64,000 nucleotides of DNA from the NCBI GenBank assembly GCA_020443425.1, contig JAGRIE010000001.1:244551-308550 (forward strand), read 5' to 3'. The notes below the pieces were generated by a model that saw nothing but the letters and a program-made list of their open reading frames with translations, ran no database searches and was not told where the DNA came from. Shown piece after piece: positions 17,933-30,340 of this stretch. The translations under genes were made by a program, and so were the position numbers. Every line of letters starts with the position of its first letter. Position 1 is the first letter of the stretch. Origin of the DNA: Halioglobus sp. (lineage in GTDB: Bacteria > Pseudomonadota > Gammaproteobacteria > Pseudomonadales > Halieaceae).

Positions 17933-19090
17933 TCAGGCAGCTGCCGAACCCGCTTGCGGTGCTGCGTTCACCAGCTGCGCAAACAGCTGCTGGGTGTAGT
18001 CCGCATCACCGAACAGGGTATTGATAATCATCAGGTGCTTCACGTAGAAGCCGACCGAGAGCTCGTCAGTCATACCCATCCCGCCATGCAGCTGGATGGC
18101 CTCACCGCCGATGAGTTTACCGGCGCGCCCGACCATCACTTTCAGTGCCAGCAGGCTGCGCTGGGCATCCTCAGTGCCGTCCTGCACGGCGCATACCGCA
18201 CGGTACAGCAGCGACTTCACGTTCTCACAGGCACCGAACATATCCACCAGGCGATGTTGCAATGCCTGGAAGGAACCAATCGCCACGCCGAACTGCTCGC
18301 GGGTTTTGCAGTAGTCAAGCGTCTGGGCGTTGAGGCTCTCCAGCGCTCCCAGCGCATTGGCACACAAGGCCAGGCGCGCCTCGTCGACAATCGATGCCAT
18401 CAGGCCATAGCCCTCACCGGGGCTGCCGATCACCGCTTTGGCCTCGACGTTGGACAGCGTGATATTGGCTGCCTCCTGCCCGTCGGTCATGCGGTACAGG
18501 GTACGTTCCAAACCGGCGCTACCGGCATCGACCAGCAGCAGCGTAATGCCACTTTCGTCGGCCTGTTCACCGGCGCTGCGTGCAGCGACGATAATCTTCT
18601 GCGCCGCCCCGCCGTTCAACACCACGGTTTTCTCGCCATTCACTATCCACTTGCCGTCCTTCTGCTCGGCGGTAGTGGTGATATCGGTTAGCGCATAACG
18701 GCTCTGGCGCTCCAGGTAGGCGAAAGCCCCCTGCAACTCACCACCGATGATGGCGGGAATGTACTCGCCCTGTATGGCCTCGCTGGCACCGGCCTGCAAC
18801 AGGCCGCCGAACAACAGCACCGTGGCAAGATACGGTTCCGCCACCAAGCCGCGGCCAAACTCCTGCATCAGCACCATGGTGTCCACCGGGCCGCCGCCGA
18901 AACCGCCCTGCTCTTCGGCAAACGGGATTGAGAGCCAACCCAGTTCCGCAAACTGTTGCCAGTGCTGTTCGCTGAAACCGTGCTCCAGCGCCACCACTGC
19001 GTTGCGTTGGTCAAAGGCGTAGTTCTCCTGCACGAAGCGGGCGATGCTGTCGCGGATCTGGTTCTGTTCTTCACTCAAATTGAAATTCAT
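17933..19090 (-). CDS. Acyl-CoA dehydrogenase, FadE28/ChsE-like partner subunit
   Basis: A 385-residue FAD flavoprotein of the acyl-CoA dehydrogenase family. The N-terminal helical domain opens with MNFNLSEEQNQIRDSIARFV, a middle beta-domain follows, and the C-terminal domain has [19 protein letters not shown] and AIQLHGGMGMTDE. The FAD-contacting middle segment is atypical (AYLERQSRYALTD in place of the usual TEPxAGSD), and the usual YEGT block near the C-terminus is replaced by LFGDADYT, features seen in subunits of heteromeric dehydrogenases. It lies 12 bp downstream of another dehydrogenase gene, so the two may form a mixed tetramer. Substrate unknown. Confidence 0.85.
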   Translation of the reverse strand: MNFNLSEEQNQIRDSIARFVQENYAFDQRNAVVALEHGFSEQHWQQFAELGWLSIPFAEEQGGFGGGPVDTMVLMQEFGRGLVAEPYLATVLLFGGLLQAGASEAIQGEYIPAIIGGELQGAFAYLERQSRYALTDITTTAEQKDGKWIVNGEKTVVLNGGAAQKIIVAARSAGEQADESGITLLLVDAGSAGLERTLYRMTDGQEAANITLSNVEAKAVIGSPGEGYGLMASIVDEARLALCANALGALESLNAQTLDYCKTREQFGVAIGSFQALQHRLVDMFGACENVKSLLYRAVCAVQDGTEDAQRSLLALKVMVGRAGKLIGGEAIQLHGGMGMTDELSVGFYVKHLMIINTLFGDADYTQQLFAQLVNAAPQAGSAAA

Positions 19091-19102
19091 TGTTGCTGTC
19101 TC

Positions 19103-20281
19103 CTACAGGCCGAGCACATATTTGGCGGTGATATTCTTCTGCACTTCATTGGAGCCGCCATAGATGGACGAGGCGCGCCCCCTGAAATACGATTTCTGGG
19201 CGGTGTCGGCATAGTCGTGGCCGAGTTGCTCCGCGCTGAGATCCCCCTGCAGGGTGCCACTGTAGTAGGCGGCGACATCCATGCGCAGTTCCTGGATGGC
19301 CTGCTGGACCTCGGTGCCCTGCAGCTTCAACAGTGAGGATTCGGGGCCCGGCTCCTTGCCCTCGGCAATCGATGCCAGGGCCCGCAACTCCGTGTACTCC
19401 AGCGCCATCAGCCTGATCTCGATATCCGTCAGGCGTTTGGCAAACAGCGGATCCTCCAGCAGCGATACCCCGCCGTTGACTTCCGCACGCGCCTCTTCAC
19501 GCACCTCGGTCAAGGCGCGTTTGGAATCCGCCACCTCGGCAATGGAGAGCCGCTCCTGCACCAGCAGGGATTTCGCGTACGTCCAACCCTTGCCCTCCTC
19601 ACCGATACGGTTCTCGACCGGGACGCGCACGTTGTCGAAGAACACTTCGTTGAGATGGTGGAAACCGTCGATGGTCTGGATAGGCCGCACCGTGATACCG
19701 GGCGTGTTCATATCGATCAACAGGAAGGTGATGCCCTCCTGCTTGCGACCTGAACTGTCGGTGCGCACCAGGCAGAAAATCCAGTTGGCGTACTGTGCAT
19801 ACGTCGTCCAGATCTTGCTGCCATTAATGATATATTCGTCGCCGTCGAGGTCAGCGCGCGTCTTCAGCGACGCCAGGTCAGAACCTGCACCGGGCTCAGA
19901 GTAGCCCTGGCACCACCAGTCCTCACTTTTCAGGATCCGCGGCAGGAACCGGGCTTTCTGCGCGTCATTGCCGTAGGCGATGATCACAGATGCCACCATG
20001 GTGACACCGAACGGCATCACCTCGGGCGCACCGGCAGCGGCGCGCTCGGAGTTGTAGATAAATGTCTGCGTCACTGTCCAGTCTGTACCGCCGTGCTCCA
20101 CCGGCCAGTGCGGCGCGACCCAGCCCTGCTTATAGAGTCTTCGCTGCCACTCCTCAATGCCTTCTTTCATGGTGGCGCGATTGGCGCAGGTAGCGGCCAG
20201 TTCGCTGGTCCAGTTTTCCCTGAGGAATTGCCTGACCTCTGCCTGAAACGCCAGGTCCTCTTCGCTAAAACGTGTGTGCAT
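19103..20281 (-). CDS. Acyl-CoA dehydrogenase, probable catalytic partner
   Basis: A 392-residue acyl-CoA dehydrogenase: CQGYSEPGAGSDLASLKTRA (FAD and substrate loop), INGSKIWTTYAQYANWIF, and the C-terminal SSIYGGSNEVQKNITAKYVL. The Glu of the MCAD-type YEGT motif is Gly here (YGGS), but a Glu is present in LLVQERLSIAEV, the position used as base in isovaleryl- and long-chain-type enzymes. ATG 20281 was chosen over a longer frame because GAGGAG lies 7 nt upstream and the family start (HTRFSEEDLAFQAEVRQFL) follows. First gene of a two-gene operon; a palindrome lies about 120 bp upstream. Confidence 0.88.
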   Translation of the reverse strand: MHTRFSEEDLAFQAEVRQFLRENWTSELAATCANRATMKEGIEEWQRRLYKQGWVAPHWPVEHGGTDWTVTQTFIYNSERAAAGAPEVMPFGVTMVASVIIAYGNDAQKARFLPRILKSEDWWCQGYSEPGAGSDLASLKTRADLDGDEYIINGSKIWTTYAQYANWIFCLVRTDSSGRKQEGITFLLIDMNTPGITVRPIQTIDGFHHLNEVFFDNVRVPVENRIGEEGKGWTYAKSLLVQERLSIAEVADSKRALTEVREEARAEVNGGVSLLEDPLFAKRLTDIEIRLMALEYTELRALASIAEGKEPGPESSLLKLQGTEVQQAIQELRMDVAAYYSGTLQGDLSAEQLGHDYADTAQKSYFRGRASSIYGGSNEVQKNITAKYVLGL

Positions 20282-20735
20282 CTGTTCACTCCTCTTCAAG
20301 GTAGACGTATTTCGCAAAAACAGTATCCGGGCTTGCCCTTTTCGCTGTCAGCGCAAACTGCCCGGCACCAAAACCGGCAGACATCAGGTTATCGAAATGT
20401 AATGGCATATTGTATGTCCTAACATGGCAAACAACAACAATATCAGCCTCGCGCCGGGGCACAGGGTTTTTCCGGTCTGGTGACGCGGCGGGCATATCGG
20501 GCTCACGGGTGGCAAATACCCGCCGGGGCCGGTCGGCACTGCGGGTCGACGCCCCATTTACCCCGCGAATTCGCGCTATTCACGCCTGCAATTTTCACCA
20601 CGGAGGCTGTGGCTACAGGTATTGCGGCCGGACCTCCCAACCGTCGCCGCCCTCTAGCCGACAGCGCATTCAACGGGGATATTCGCTATAATCACGCCGC
20701 GACAAGACCCCACCTACCTGACACAGGACACCGAT
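20282..20735. other. Divergent intergenic region between acyl-CoA dehydrogenases and fadBA
   Basis: A 454-bp gap holding the promoters of two oppositely transcribed beta-oxidation units. The frames inside it are low-complexity Arg/Ser/Pro-rich shadows without family resemblance. The AT-rich part near 20395-20450 carries the operator candidate at 20403-20419; no obvious FadR site was seen before fadB. Confidence 0.5.
20403..20419. promoter_or_regulatory. Operator candidate upstream of the acyl-CoA dehydrogenase pair
   Basis: TGGCATATTGTATGTCC matches the perfect dyad at 15703-15719 in 13 of 17 positions, with both half-site cores (CATA, TATGTC) kept. It lies 122 bp upstream of the dehydrogenase start codon on the minus strand. 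Confidence 0.45.
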
Positions 20736-24090
<3,355 letters not shown>

Positions 24091-24093
24091 CGC

Positions 24094-24984
24094 CTAGCGC
24101 TGCAGTGCGTGCTCGCTGATGAGGTCGACAAACCTCGGCAGCAACGGTGTCGGCAGGTCGTGGCCCATACCGTCAATCAGCTCCAGGCGCGCACCCCTCA
24201 CCAGGCGGGCGGTATCTATACCGCCCGCCACCGGCACCAGGGGATCATCCTTGCCGTGTATCACCAGGGTCGGGGCTACGACCTTCTTCAATACATTGAC
24301 GCGATCTCCGCTGGCCATGATTGCCGCCATGTGGCGCGCATGACCTATCGGGTAGTGTGAACGCTGTGCACTGCGCGAAATTTTTTCACGCAGCGCTGCA
24401 TCGCTGGGTTGATACGCCGGGCTGCCGATCAGGCGCCAGGTGCGCATCGCGTGTTCCTCTAATACCCCGGGATCTGCACTGACCGGCCTGCGCAACATAT
24501 GCAACGCCACGTTGCGCTTGACGCCCGGCAGTGAGCGGCGGCCGCTACTCGACATGATCGATGTCAGCGATAGCACCCGGAAGGGGTAATGCCCTGCCAT
24601 CAACTGTGCAATCATGCCACCCATGGACGCACCGACAATATGCGCGGACTCGATGTCCAGTGCATCGAGCAGGCCAATCGCATCCTGCGCCATATCGTGC
24701 AGCGTATAGGGGACATCCAGCGGCAGGTTCAAGCGTGAGAAAGCGGCCAGTTTCAGCATATGCGGCAGTCGGCCTGCCGCCACTTTCTCTGACAGGCCGA
24801 TGTCGCGATTGTCGAATCGTATGACGCGAAAGCCTCGCGCCGCCAAACCATTGCAGAAGTCCTCGGGCCAGGCGATCATCTGTGTGCCCAGGCCCATAAT
24901 CAGCAGTATGACCGGATCGCTGGCAACGCCAAACTCGTCGTAGGCCAACTCAACTCCGTTGGCGCGGATGTAACGCTCTGACAT
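24094..24984 (-). CDS. Alpha/beta-fold hydrolase
   Basis: A 296-residue serine hydrolase. The nucleophile elbow is HIVGASMGGMIAQ; Asp is likely in HGKDDPLVPVAGG and His in DGMGHDLP, giving a complete triad; the oxyanion segment is LLIMGLGTQMIAW. The ATG was placed at MSERYIRANG because AGGAAAT lies 4 nt upstream; the longer frame would add a non-homologous N-terminus. It converges tail-to-tail on fadA with a 3-bp gap, so transcripts may overlap. The substrate is unknown; epoxide hydrolase, esterase and haloalkane-type activities share this fold. Confidence 0.85.
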   Translation of the reverse strand: MSERYIRANGVELAYDEFGVASDPVILLIMGLGTQMIAWPEDFCNGLAARGFRVIRFDNRDIGLSEKVAAGRLPHMLKLAAFSRLNLPLDVPYTLHDMAQDAIGLLDALDIESAHIVGASMGGMIAQLMAGHYPFRVLSLTSIMSSSGRRSLPGVKRNVALHMLRRPVSADPGVLEEHAMRTWRLIGSPAYQPSDAALREKISRSAQRSHYPIGHARHMAAIMASGDRVNVLKKVVAPTLVIHGKDDPLVPVAGGIDTARLVRGARLELIDGMGHDLPTPLLPRFVDLISEHALQR

Positions 24985-25254
24985 GGGTATTTCCTGAATG
25001 AATCGGGTTGATGCACGCCACCCGGAGTGAGGCCACAGTCGTGTGGAGAGACGCAGGGCGTGCCGAAGGCGCTGACTGCTGATTCTATGCCGTTCAATTT
25101 CTGCCAGCAACCGCGCTCTGCCGCAGCCTGGCCTCCCCGCTGTCGTATTGCACGCGCAGCTTGTCGTGGGCGCATCAATACACCTATCATGAATCAGTGC
25201 ATGCTATGCCGCATCACCCTCCACTACTGTGAACTGGATGCCAACGTTGCCGTT

Positions 25255-26181
25255 ATGAAACTGTCCGTTATCGTCATCGCCTATAACATGGCGCGTGAAA
25301 TCCCCCGCACACTGCAGGGACTGGCCCGCTCCTACCAACAGGACGCGCTGTCGCTGGACTACGAAGTGATCCTGGTCGATAACGGTTCAACGGTACCGCT
25401 GGACCCCTCCACCTGGTCGCATGTCGATGTGCCGGTGACCCTGATCCACATCCGGAACGCCTCTCACTCGCCGGCCCATGCAATCAATGTCGCGCTGGAC
25501 GCCGCGTGCGGGGAAATCATCTGCCTGATGATTGATGGCGCGCACCTGCTGACCCCCGGTGTTTTCCGTCTCGCGCTGGGCGGTATCGGCATGTTCGGCC
25601 AGGCGCTGATCGCCACCCGGTATTTCTGGCTCGGGCCCGATGAACAGAACGCGTCTATTCACCGCGGGTATAGCCAGCCGGTAGAGGACGAGCTGCTGCA
25701 CCATATCAACTGGCCCGAGGACGGTTATCGACTGTATGAAATTGGCGTTGCACTCACGGCAGGCGCCGAGAAAATCACCTGGTTCAACCGCATGTTTGAG
25801 TCCAACTGCCTGTTTATGACCCGAGCCATGTTCGATGCCATTGGCGGGGCCGACGAGCGTTTCGTACTGCCCGGTGGCGGGATGATCAATTCCGATATCT
25901 ACAAACGCGCATCAGACCTGCCCGGTGTCACCCCGGTACAGTTGATCGGCGAGGGCAGTTTTCACCAGTTGCACGGCGGTACCACCACCAATGTCACACC
26001 CCAGGAGCGCGACGCCAGGGTGGAACGTTTTATGGAGGAATACCGGGATATCACCGGACAGGGAGAATTGATGAGTGACAAGCCCTACCACTATATCGGC
26101 CACCTGCCGACAGAGGCATCGAAAATCCATCGACAGGGGCGGCCGGACTTCACCGCCGCGATGAGACGGGTTGGCCTATGA
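25255..26181 (+). CDS. Family 2-like glycosyltransferase
   Basis: A 308-residue protein with a GT-A-type N-terminal domain: KLSVIVIAYNMAREIPRTLQGL, then YEVILVDNGSTVPLD for nucleotide-sugar binding. The usual DxD metal motif is replaced by a loop reading CLMIDGAHLLTPGV, so the metal site may be altered. C-terminal segments such as ERFVLPGGGMINSDIYKRA and FHQLHGGTTTNV resemble uncharacterised glycosyltransferases in polysaccharide clusters. ATG 25255 was chosen because the GT fold starts at the first residues; the longer frame adds a Cys/Arg-rich non-homologous leader. It stands alone among metabolic genes, so donor and acceptor cannot be inferred. Confidence 0.75.
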   Translation: MKLSVIVIAYNMAREIPRTLQGLARSYQQDALSLDYEVILVDNGSTVPLDPSTWSHVDVPVTLIHIRNASHSPAHAINVALDAACGEIICLMIDGAHLLTPGVFRLALGGIGMFGQALIATRYFWLGPDEQNASIHRGYSQPVEDELLHHINWPEDGYRLYEIGVALTAGAEKITWFNRMFESNCLFMTRAMFDAIGGADERFVLPGGGMINSDIYKRASDLPGVTPVQLIGEGSFHQLHGGTTTNVTPQERDARVERFMEEYRDITGQGELMSDKPYHYIGHLPTEASKIHRQGRPDFTAAMRRVGL

Positions 26182-26224
26182 CGGGAGCGGCGCCCGCCGC
26201 CATTGAACGGTTCGCTCCAGCACA

Positions 26225-27598
26225 TCACCGGCGCGCGCCAAGCTGCCGCTGAATCTCTCTCGCGACCAGCCACAGGCGATCCTGCCCCCACAGGGCCAGT
26301 AACTCTTTGCCGGACGGGTCCAGCAAGCGAAAACTGGGCACACCCCAGAGGCCGGCCTCGTACATGGCCAGCCGGTTGCTTTCCAGTGCCGCTTCCCAGC
26401 CAGGTTGGCCGACGATGTCCCGGGCGACCGCCCAGTCCAGCCCGGCCTGCTCCACGACCGTCTGCAGCCCCTTGTCCCGATTGGTATTGACGCCCTCTAC
26501 AAAGGCGCAGCGCAAAAATGCGCTGATCAGCTCAACGCCCCGACCCTGCTGGCACGCCCAGGCATACAGTGAGTAGCCACGCCTGGCGGGATCGCCGATA
26601 GGATCGTAGAAATTGCCGAAAGGCACGCCAGCTGCACGCGCCTCGCGCGCAGTGTCCCAGAAAATATACATGCCTTTTTGCCGCGTCGCGGGGACACCGC
26701 GCATGACCATGGGCAACACCGGTCGCACGGCAAGGGTGACACCGGACTCGCGCGCGAGACTGACCGCCCGGTCAAAGCTGATGGCAGTGTAGGGGCTGCG
26801 CAGCGATGGGTAGACCTCCAGTGTGAGGCTGCCGTTATCCCTGAGCACCGGGGCCTCGATGTCAGGTCTTGGCACCAGCAGCGGAGACGCGGGCTCCCGG
26901 TCAGCGCCCAGGGAGTGCAGCCGCTGCTCCAGGTGGTAGAGGCGATCGACCCCCCAGTACCACTCACCGCCGTAGTAAAACATCGCCCCGGAGTAATGCT
27001 TGAGGGTATCGCGCCGCGCGTTGCCGGCCGCTGTGCGTTCGCGCACGGTGGCGGACGTCGCCACGCCGTGATTGCGGGCGAGCTGTGCCAGCGCCTCTTC
27101 ATCCTCCGCCCACAGGGCCTGTCCGACCGCGGTGGCCACCCTGGCAAATGTCTCGTTATCCTGCGCCGCGAGAATCGCCGCCGCCTGCTGCACAAGAGGT
27201 TGCTGTGGTGCAGCATCGTGCCTGGGAAACGCCAGCCCGTATTCACCGGCAACATGGAAGGCGTCGTAGCGGGAGAGGCGCAATAGCAACTCGGGTTCCG
27301 CGGCGTTTGCACCCTGCGGCCCTGTCACCAGATGGCAGACCAGGTCGATGTCATAGCGGGCGGCCAGTGGTTGCAGCACCTGTGCTGCCAGGTGGCTGTA
27401 GCCGTCGTCCACCTGGTGAAAGTACTCAACCGTGTGCGGCGCACCGGATTTGATGCGCGCCCGCTCGACCTTTGCCCGCAGCCGCGCCTGCCGCTGTGGC
27501 CGACACAGGCGCGTCATCAATGTCGAGGTCGCCCAGCGCAGGACTACCCCGGGGTCCATCGTTGCGGCGCCGCCCTGCTCCCTGAACTGTTCCGACAT
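26225..27598 (-). CDS. Tandem DsbA-fold protein (HCCA isomerase/GST-kappa-like)
   Basis: A 457-residue protein that appears to hold two DsbA-like thioredoxin-fold units. The first begins near 55 (HTVEYFHQVDDGYSHLA) and the second near 255 (SLTLEVYPSLRSPYTAISF, with RPVLPMVMRGVPATRQK and FYDPIGDP). Neither has the CxxC redox motif; Ser/Tyr occupy the region, as in 2-hydroxychromene-2-carboxylate isomerases and kappa GSTs, which bind glutathione. The C-terminal segment GVPSFRLLDPSGKELLALWGQDRLWL is the usual family ending. It is 60 bp downstream of a GST gene in the same direction, consistent with glutathione-linked detoxification. Substrate unknown. Confidence 0.72.
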   Translation of the reverse strand: MSEQFREQGGAATMDPGVVLRWATSTLMTRLCRPQRQARLRAKVERARIKSGAPHTVEYFHQVDDGYSHLAAQVLQPLAARYDIDLVCHLVTGPQGANAAEPELLLRLSRYDAFHVAGEYGLAFPRHDAAPQQPLVQQAAAILAAQDNETFARVATAVGQALWAEDEEALAQLARNHGVATSATVRERTAAGNARRDTLKHYSGAMFYYGGEWYWGVDRLYHLEQRLHSLGADREPASPLLVPRPDIEAPVLRDNGSLTLEVYPSLRSPYTAISFDRAVSLARESGVTLAVRPVLPMVMRGVPATRQKGMYIFWDTAREARAAGVPFGNFYDPIGDPARRGYSLYAWACQQGRGVELISAFLRCAFVEGVNTNRDKGLQTVVEQAGLDWAVARDIVGQPGWEAALESNRLAMYEAGLWGVPSFRLLDPSGKELLALWGQDRLWLVAREIQRQLGARR

Positions 27599-27658
27599 AG
27601 CCTGTGCTCCCGGGATAGATCTTGTCGCTGTACTGAGGAAGTCGTCCGCGGCAATCAA

Positions 27659-28342
27659 TCAACGCTGAACGATTTTCCCGGCATTATGTGCAAACTGCCT
27701 CGCGGCTTCCTCGTCCTCCAGGATGCTGTCGATCTTCACCGGCACCTGGACCCCCCGGCGCAACCCGGGTTTCTCCTTCATTGCCGACAGCCATCGATCG
27801 AGGTTGTCCAGGCCGTCCCTGGACACGCCGGACCATCTGTAGGTCCTCACCCAACACCAGTTGGCGATATCCGCAATGGAGTAGTCATCTGCGAGCCACT
27901 CGCTCTCACCCAGCCTGCGGTCCAGCACCTCGAACAAGCGCCGGCACTCATTCTGGTACCGATCTATCGCCGGCTGGATCTTCTCCGGGAAGTAGCGGTA
28001 GAACACGTTCGCCTGGCCCATCATGGGCCCGATGCCCCCCATCTGGAACATCAGCCACTGCAGGACCCGCGCGCGACCTGCAGCGTCAGTCGGCAGCAGC
28101 CGGCCGGCTTTCTCAGCGAGATAGATCATGATCGCGCCGGATTCAAAGACTGAGAGATTGTCGGCGTCCCGGTCCACAATGGCCGGTATCCTGCCGTTGG
28201 GGTTGATCGCCAGGAAATCGTCACTGCGCTGCTCCCCGGTGGACAAGTCGACCGCATGGACTTCATACGGCAGCCCCAGTTCCTCCAGTGTGCAGGAGGC
28301 TTTGTGACCATTGGGGGTAGAGGCGGTGTAAAGCTCGATCAT
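27659..28342 (-). CDS. Glutathione S-transferase, YfcG/nu-class-like
   Basis: A 227-residue GST. The N-terminal thioredoxin-like domain starts [16 protein letters not shown], where Thr/Asn replace the catalytic Tyr/Ser as in YfcG and Ure2p-like enzymes; glutathione contacts are in [11 protein letters not shown] and [15 protein letters not shown]. The all-helical C-terminal domain contains the N-capping motif in [15 protein letters not shown]. Such enzymes often act as disulfide-bond reductases with glutathione. It lies between a TetR regulator (98 bp upstream) and the tandem DsbA-fold gene (60 bp downstream) on the same strand. Confidence 0.9.
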   Translation of the reverse strand: MIELYTASTPNGHKASCTLEELGLPYEVHAVDLSTGEQRSDDFLAINPNGRIPAIVDRDADNLSVFESGAIMIYLAEKAGRLLPTDAAGRARVLQWLMFQMGGIGPMMGQANVFYRYFPEKIQPAIDRYQNECRRLFEVLDRRLGESEWLADDYSIADIANWCWVRTYRWSGVSRDGLDNLDRWLSAMKEKPGLRRGVQVPVKIDSILEDEEAARQFAHNAGKIVQR

Positions 28343-28440
28343 GGTATAGCCCTCTCATGCGGCGCACAGTAAACACCCGGGTCGGCCCGGCTCCGGGCTG
28401 GCAATACATGGCCCAGCGCCTGACCCGGGCAGTCAGTTGT

Positions 28441-29025
28441 TCAGGCGGGTAAAATAATTTTATTCAACAGCGTCGTGGTCAACCTGATACTCGTTTTCTT
28501 ACTCAGGCCCTGCTGTTCACGCAGGCGATGCCAGTGCTCAAAAGACGCAACCGCATCCACCATCTCGCGGTCATCGTCGGGCAGGCTTTCCAGTTCAGGC
28601 AACCAGTCGTCGAGATCCTTGCGCAGTTGACGCTGCGCACGCGCATACTGCTCGTGCAGTATCGGGTAGCGCCACATCTGCGCCTTGGTGGTGAGGAAAT
28701 GATTGCCGATCGCTTCATAGGCCAGGGCGTGTTGCTCCACCGCGTGCAGCACGCGCTCCCGCAGCGAACCCTCGCGATCGCCACCACCGAACAAACCCTG
28801 GTACTGCTCCCGGATCACGGTATCGGCGGTGGCGAACAGGCTTTCCATATCGGAAAAATGCCTGAAAACCGAGCGAATGCCGACGCCCGCGCGCTCCGAT
28901 ACCTGCTGCGCGGTCGGCACCAGCACGCCCTCCTCCACCAGGTTCAACATCGCATCTATAATGGCCTGTCGACTGCGCTCACTGCGCATGCGACGCCCAT
29001 CGGGCACATTTTTTTTATCCTGCAT
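28441..29025 (-). CDS. TetR-family transcriptional regulator
   Basis: A 194-residue regulator. The N-terminal DNA-binding domain is at about 12-60: RSERSRQAIIDAMLNLVEEG, then TAQQVSERAGVGIRSVFRHF as the helix-turn-helix and recognition helix. The rest is a divergent helical ligand-binding domain. It is first in a co-directional set with GST and a tandem DsbA-fold gene, which it may control. An imperfect palindrome lies just upstream of its start, suggesting autoregulation. It is the only recognisable TetR gene in the window and so a candidate for the TGACATA-type sites too, though that link is speculative. Confidence 0.9.
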   Translation of the reverse strand: MQDKKNVPDGRRMRSERSRQAIIDAMLNLVEEGVLVPTAQQVSERAGVGIRSVFRHFSDMESLFATADTVIREQYQGLFGGGDREGSLRERVLHAVEQHALAYEAIGNHFLTTKAQMWRYPILHEQYARAQRQLRKDLDDWLPELESLPDDDREMVDAVASFEHWHRLREQQGLSKKTSIRLTTTLLNKIILPA

Positions 29026-29032
29026 AACCCCA

Positions 29033-29044
29033 GTAACCGTTTAC
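29033..29044. promoter_or_regulatory. Possible autoregulatory operator of the TetR gene
   Basis: GTAACCGTTTAC, with GTAA/TTAC arms, stands 8 bp upstream of the TetR start codon on its coding strand. It is short, so chance is not excluded. Confidence 0.3.
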
Positions 29045-29215
29045 GCGATGAGTGTTTGCGTGTCGCCGACTGCTCACGCGACCTCGCCATTAATGACACC
29101 ATATATGCCATTAGTTTGCAAGACCGGCACCGCCATCAGGCAGTGCCGCAAACAAGGTGTTTGCTCGCAAGGACCCACTGGCGGTGCCGTACACACCGCT
29201 GGGGGAAATGATCGC

Positions 29216-30340
29216 TCAGGCTCCCTGGCGCGGCATCTGGCCTTGCACCAGTTCCAGCTGCCCGGGCCGACGCTGTACCCAGTGTCGCAGTTCGACATTC
29301 ATCGCCGCCAGCCCCCCGACGTTCTCCAACAGGGCATCGGCGGCAGCCCTGTCAGCCCCCGCGAGTGACTGGTAGTGTCGCCACGCGCGCTGGAATAACC
29401 ACTGCGCGTAGCTGCTTACGATACGCTCCCCTGTCGCTGCCCCGAAGGTAAACCGGTGCATGCCGAGAAACCGTGGAATACTGCCGCCCGGATTCGCATC
29501 CAGCCACTGGCTGTTCTGCTCGATGGCATCCAGCACATCGGGAAACTGGTCCCGGCAGACAGTGGCCAGCACAGGCAACAAGGTCTCGGGAATGACATCG
29601 TCAGCCAGATACTCACCCGCCAGCGGTTGCGGGTTGTTCATCCGCGCCACCCAGGCTGCGACGTGCGGTGCGCGCGCCTCCATCAGGGCTTTCGGAACCG
29701 GATCGCGCCCCAGGTGTGCGTAAAGCGGGCCGATCAAACCGTAGTCGCCTATACTCGGGCGGGAGCCGAGCAGGAAGTCAAAGCGGGAAAAGTGGCTGTC
29801 CAGTTGATCCAGCAAAGCGAGATAGGCCGCCTCAATCCCCGGAATGGTCTCAGCGGTAATCCCCAGTGCCGGGACCATACCGCTGAACGCGCGGGAGGTC
29901 TTCGCACCGAGGGCAATCTGCTCCTCGTAGCTCGCGGTCGGATCGCTGAGCTTGCCAAATTCAGACATAATAAAATCATGTTGTTGGTCGAGCACACTCC
30001 AGCGGTAGTGCATCGCCGGGATCACCAGCCATTCATCGCCGTAGAGCTCCAACAGGAGCGCCACCAGCCGCTGTACCGGCTGTTCAGGGTAAACCGTCCC
30101 CTGCGGGTGACGCGCCTCGAGGAAATCAATGATATCCGTCGTGTCCTGCACGTACTCGCCCGCGGCAGTCTCCAGCACGGGGATGATGGGCGCACCGATA
30201 TTGGGAACAATGGTGTTGAGATAGACCTCGCGGGTGGCGAGTCTCTCCTCCCAGTTCAAATGTTTGTAACGCAGGTAAGCCCGCGCCTTGCCGGTAAACA
30301 GCGAGTGTTCGCTGCCGTACAAGATATAGTCCACTGCCAC
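29216..30340 (-). CDS. Glutathione S-transferase-like protein with long C-terminal extension
   Basis: A 374-residue protein, far longer than ordinary GSTs (about 200-230). The thioredoxin-like N-terminal domain (VDYILYGSEHSLFTGKARAY; IGAPIIPVLETAAGEYVQD, with the cis-Pro) and the helical domain (FLLGSRPSIGDYGLIGPLYAH) cover about residues 1-235. About 140 further residues hold no recognised domain (FPDVLDAIEQNSQWLDANPG; YAQWLFQRAWRHYQSL). The GTG start follows GGAGGAG with a 6-nt spacer. It is transcribed away from the prc gene and 190 bp upstream of the TetR start. Similar extended proteins occur in marine and soil proteobacteria, function unknown. Confidence 0.78.
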   Translation of the reverse strand: MAVDYILYGSEHSLFTGKARAYLRYKHLNWEERLATREVYLNTIVPNIGAPIIPVLETAAGEYVQDTTDIIDFLEARHPQGTVYPEQPVQRLVALLLELYGDEWLVIPAMHYRWSVLDQQHDFIMSEFGKLSDPTASYEEQIALGAKTSRAFSGMVPALGITAETIPGIEAAYLALLDQLDSHFSRFDFLLGSRPSIGDYGLIGPLYAHLGRDPVPKALMEARAPHVAAWVARMNNPQPLAGEYLADDVIPETLLPVLATVCRDQFPDVLDAIEQNSQWLDANPGGSIPRFLGMHRFTFGAATGERIVSSYAQWLFQRAWRHYQSLAGADRAAADALLENVGGLAAMNVELRHWVQRRPGQLELVQGQMPRQGA

